In this document: piece after piece, positions 22,262 to 22,599 of the stretch
Position numbering within the stretch: the first letter of the stretch is position 1
Layout of the letters: each line of letters opens with the position of its first letter
DNA from: a virus
Length of the DNA stretch: 22,599 nt
Reading direction: 5' to 3' (one strand)
IMG/VR virus record: IMGVR_UViG_3300024262_000271
Span: 1 to 22,599 of that record
Notes under the pieces: model-generated
The model's database searches: none
What the model was told of the DNA's origin: nothing
Seen by the model: only the letters and a program-made list of their open reading frames with translations
Translations under genes and position numbers: made by a program

Positions 22262-22470
22262 AACATCTCTATAAAGGCCTCTTCTTTGCTCATCTGTATT
22301 ACATTTATATGATCGGGATATGTTGATGGTCCACCTTCACCTGGTCCAGTCCATTTACCACTAGCAAAATAAAACCATAAATTATCTTCACATTTCCAGA
22401 TGCAAGTCTCGCGGTCGCCATATGTTGCGCGGTCGCCATATGTTTCTTTATAATATAATACTTTACTCAT
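22258..22470 (-). CDS. array member 10, with internal duplication
   Basis: 70 residues. The N-terminal part contains a six-residue tandem duplication, TYGDRA then TYGDRE, from an 18-bp repeat. Then 'CIWKCEDNLWFYFASGKWTG' and tail 'MSKEEAFIEML'. It starts MSKVLYYKE in place of the usual MKYY. It is joined by TAATG to the upstream gene and by ATGA to the downstream gene. Confidence 0.75.
   Translation of the reverse strand: MSKVLYYKETYGDRATYGDRETCIWKCEDNLWFYFASGKWTGPGEGGPSTYPDHINVIQMSKEEAFIEML
22411..22444. repeat. 18-bp in-frame tandem duplication
   Basis: GCGGTCGCCATATGTT occurs at 22411-22426 and again at 22429-22444, period 18. It adds six codons to array member 10. The copies are identical over 16 bases, so the event looks recent. 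Confidence 0.85.
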
Positions 22471-22599
22471 TACAACATCTCTATAAAGGCTTCTTCTTTA
22501 GTGAGTTTTACTAATTTCTGATGACCCGACAGTTTACTTGGATGGGCAGCACCTCTCCACTCACCCTTACGATACCAAAACCATTTATTATCTTCCTCA
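22470..22599 (-). CDS. array member 11, N-terminus outside window
   Basis: The last 42 codons of a further member, reading leftward from the window edge: 'NKWFWYRKGEWRGAAHP', then tail 'LTKEEAFIEML'. The stop overlaps the next ATG as TAATG. The array therefore continues beyond the window, and its promoter is not seen. Confidence 0.75.
   Translation of the reverse strand, partial: EEDNKWFWYRKGEWRGAAHPSKLSGHQKLVKLTKEEAFIEML

Larger units (their letters stand above)
20194..22505 (-). repeat. eleven dispersed direct repeats at the gene junctions
   Basis: Each junction carries about 35 near-identical bases, in plus-strand form close to ACATCTCTATAAAGGCTTCT followed by TCTTTAGTGATTTC. Copies begin near 20200, 20428, 20667, 20870, 21157, 21381, 21626, 21796, 22020, 22262 and 22471. 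They encode the C-terminal tail and the region just before the next ATG. Spacing is 170-290 bases. They could recombine with each other, adding or removing genes. Confidence 0.8.

Noticed and set aside
20194-22505. CRISPR-like array because of regular ~35-bp direct repeats
   Set aside because: Spacings are 170-290 bases and both repeats and spacers are continuous coding frames with overlapping starts and stops.
1-22599. tRNA genes
   Set aside because: No cloverleaf-like segment with a T-loop signature was noticed in any gap; gaps are all under 150 bases.

Overview
The window is part of the genome of a large, AT-rich, T4-like contractile-tailed phage. Three things show this: a T4-type large terminase, tail sheath and tail tube lie in the T4 gene order (17, 18, 19) on the minus strand; a T4-type RNase H/5' exonuclease is present; and TATAAATA-type late promoter boxes recur. 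There are no tRNA, rRNA or bacterial housekeeping genes. The AT bias and the resemblance of several hypothetical proteins to those of marine T4-like viruses suggest an aquatic bacterial host, but the sequence does not name it.

Layout. Positions 1-9066 are the minus-strand late structural block: terminase, a tail-tube-fold protein, sheath (with an inserted Ser/Thr/Gly-rich domain), a small membrane-anchored or internal protein, gp19 tail tube, and a second large tube-fold protein cut by the window edge. A plus-strand homing endonuclease (1647-3305) interrupts this block. Positions 9186-12835 are plus-strand: an acidic low-complexity protein, a tandem nucleotidyltransferase protein and a gp14-like neck candidate. 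Positions 12832-18045 are minus-strand and closely packed: a ClpP-like protease, a two-helix zinc-finger membrane protein, a KTSC-domain protein, small zinc-ribbon and unknown proteins, and RNase H. Positions 18050-20199 hold small genes on alternating strands. Positions 20194-22599 are a chain of eleven small, overlapping minus-strand genes.

Most notable. (1) The tandem array encodes 57-96 residue Trp/Tyr-rich proteins with divergent bodies and a near-invariant C-terminal tail (KEEAFIEML-like). A twelfth member stands alone at 12832-13146. The DNA encoding the tail also appears to supply the ribosome-binding region of the next gene. I do not recognise this family. (2) A repeated promoter pattern, GG-N-TAAATA-N-TTA, predicts transcription starting exactly on the ATG of three genes (leaderless mRNAs) and on an AAGGA/AGGAG/AGAGGA ribosome-binding site in several others. 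(3) Four otherwise unrelated proteins share a short N-terminal motif ending in L-x-E followed by A or S. This fits a T4-type capsid-targeting peptide and prohead-protease cleavage site, so they may be packaged inside the head.

How the genes work together. The terminase packages DNA, the sheath and tube build the contractile tail, and the gp14-like protein may close the head. RNase H would serve replication. The small-gene blocks are probably host-interaction or accessory functions, which is inference. No stretch over 300 bases lacks a gene.
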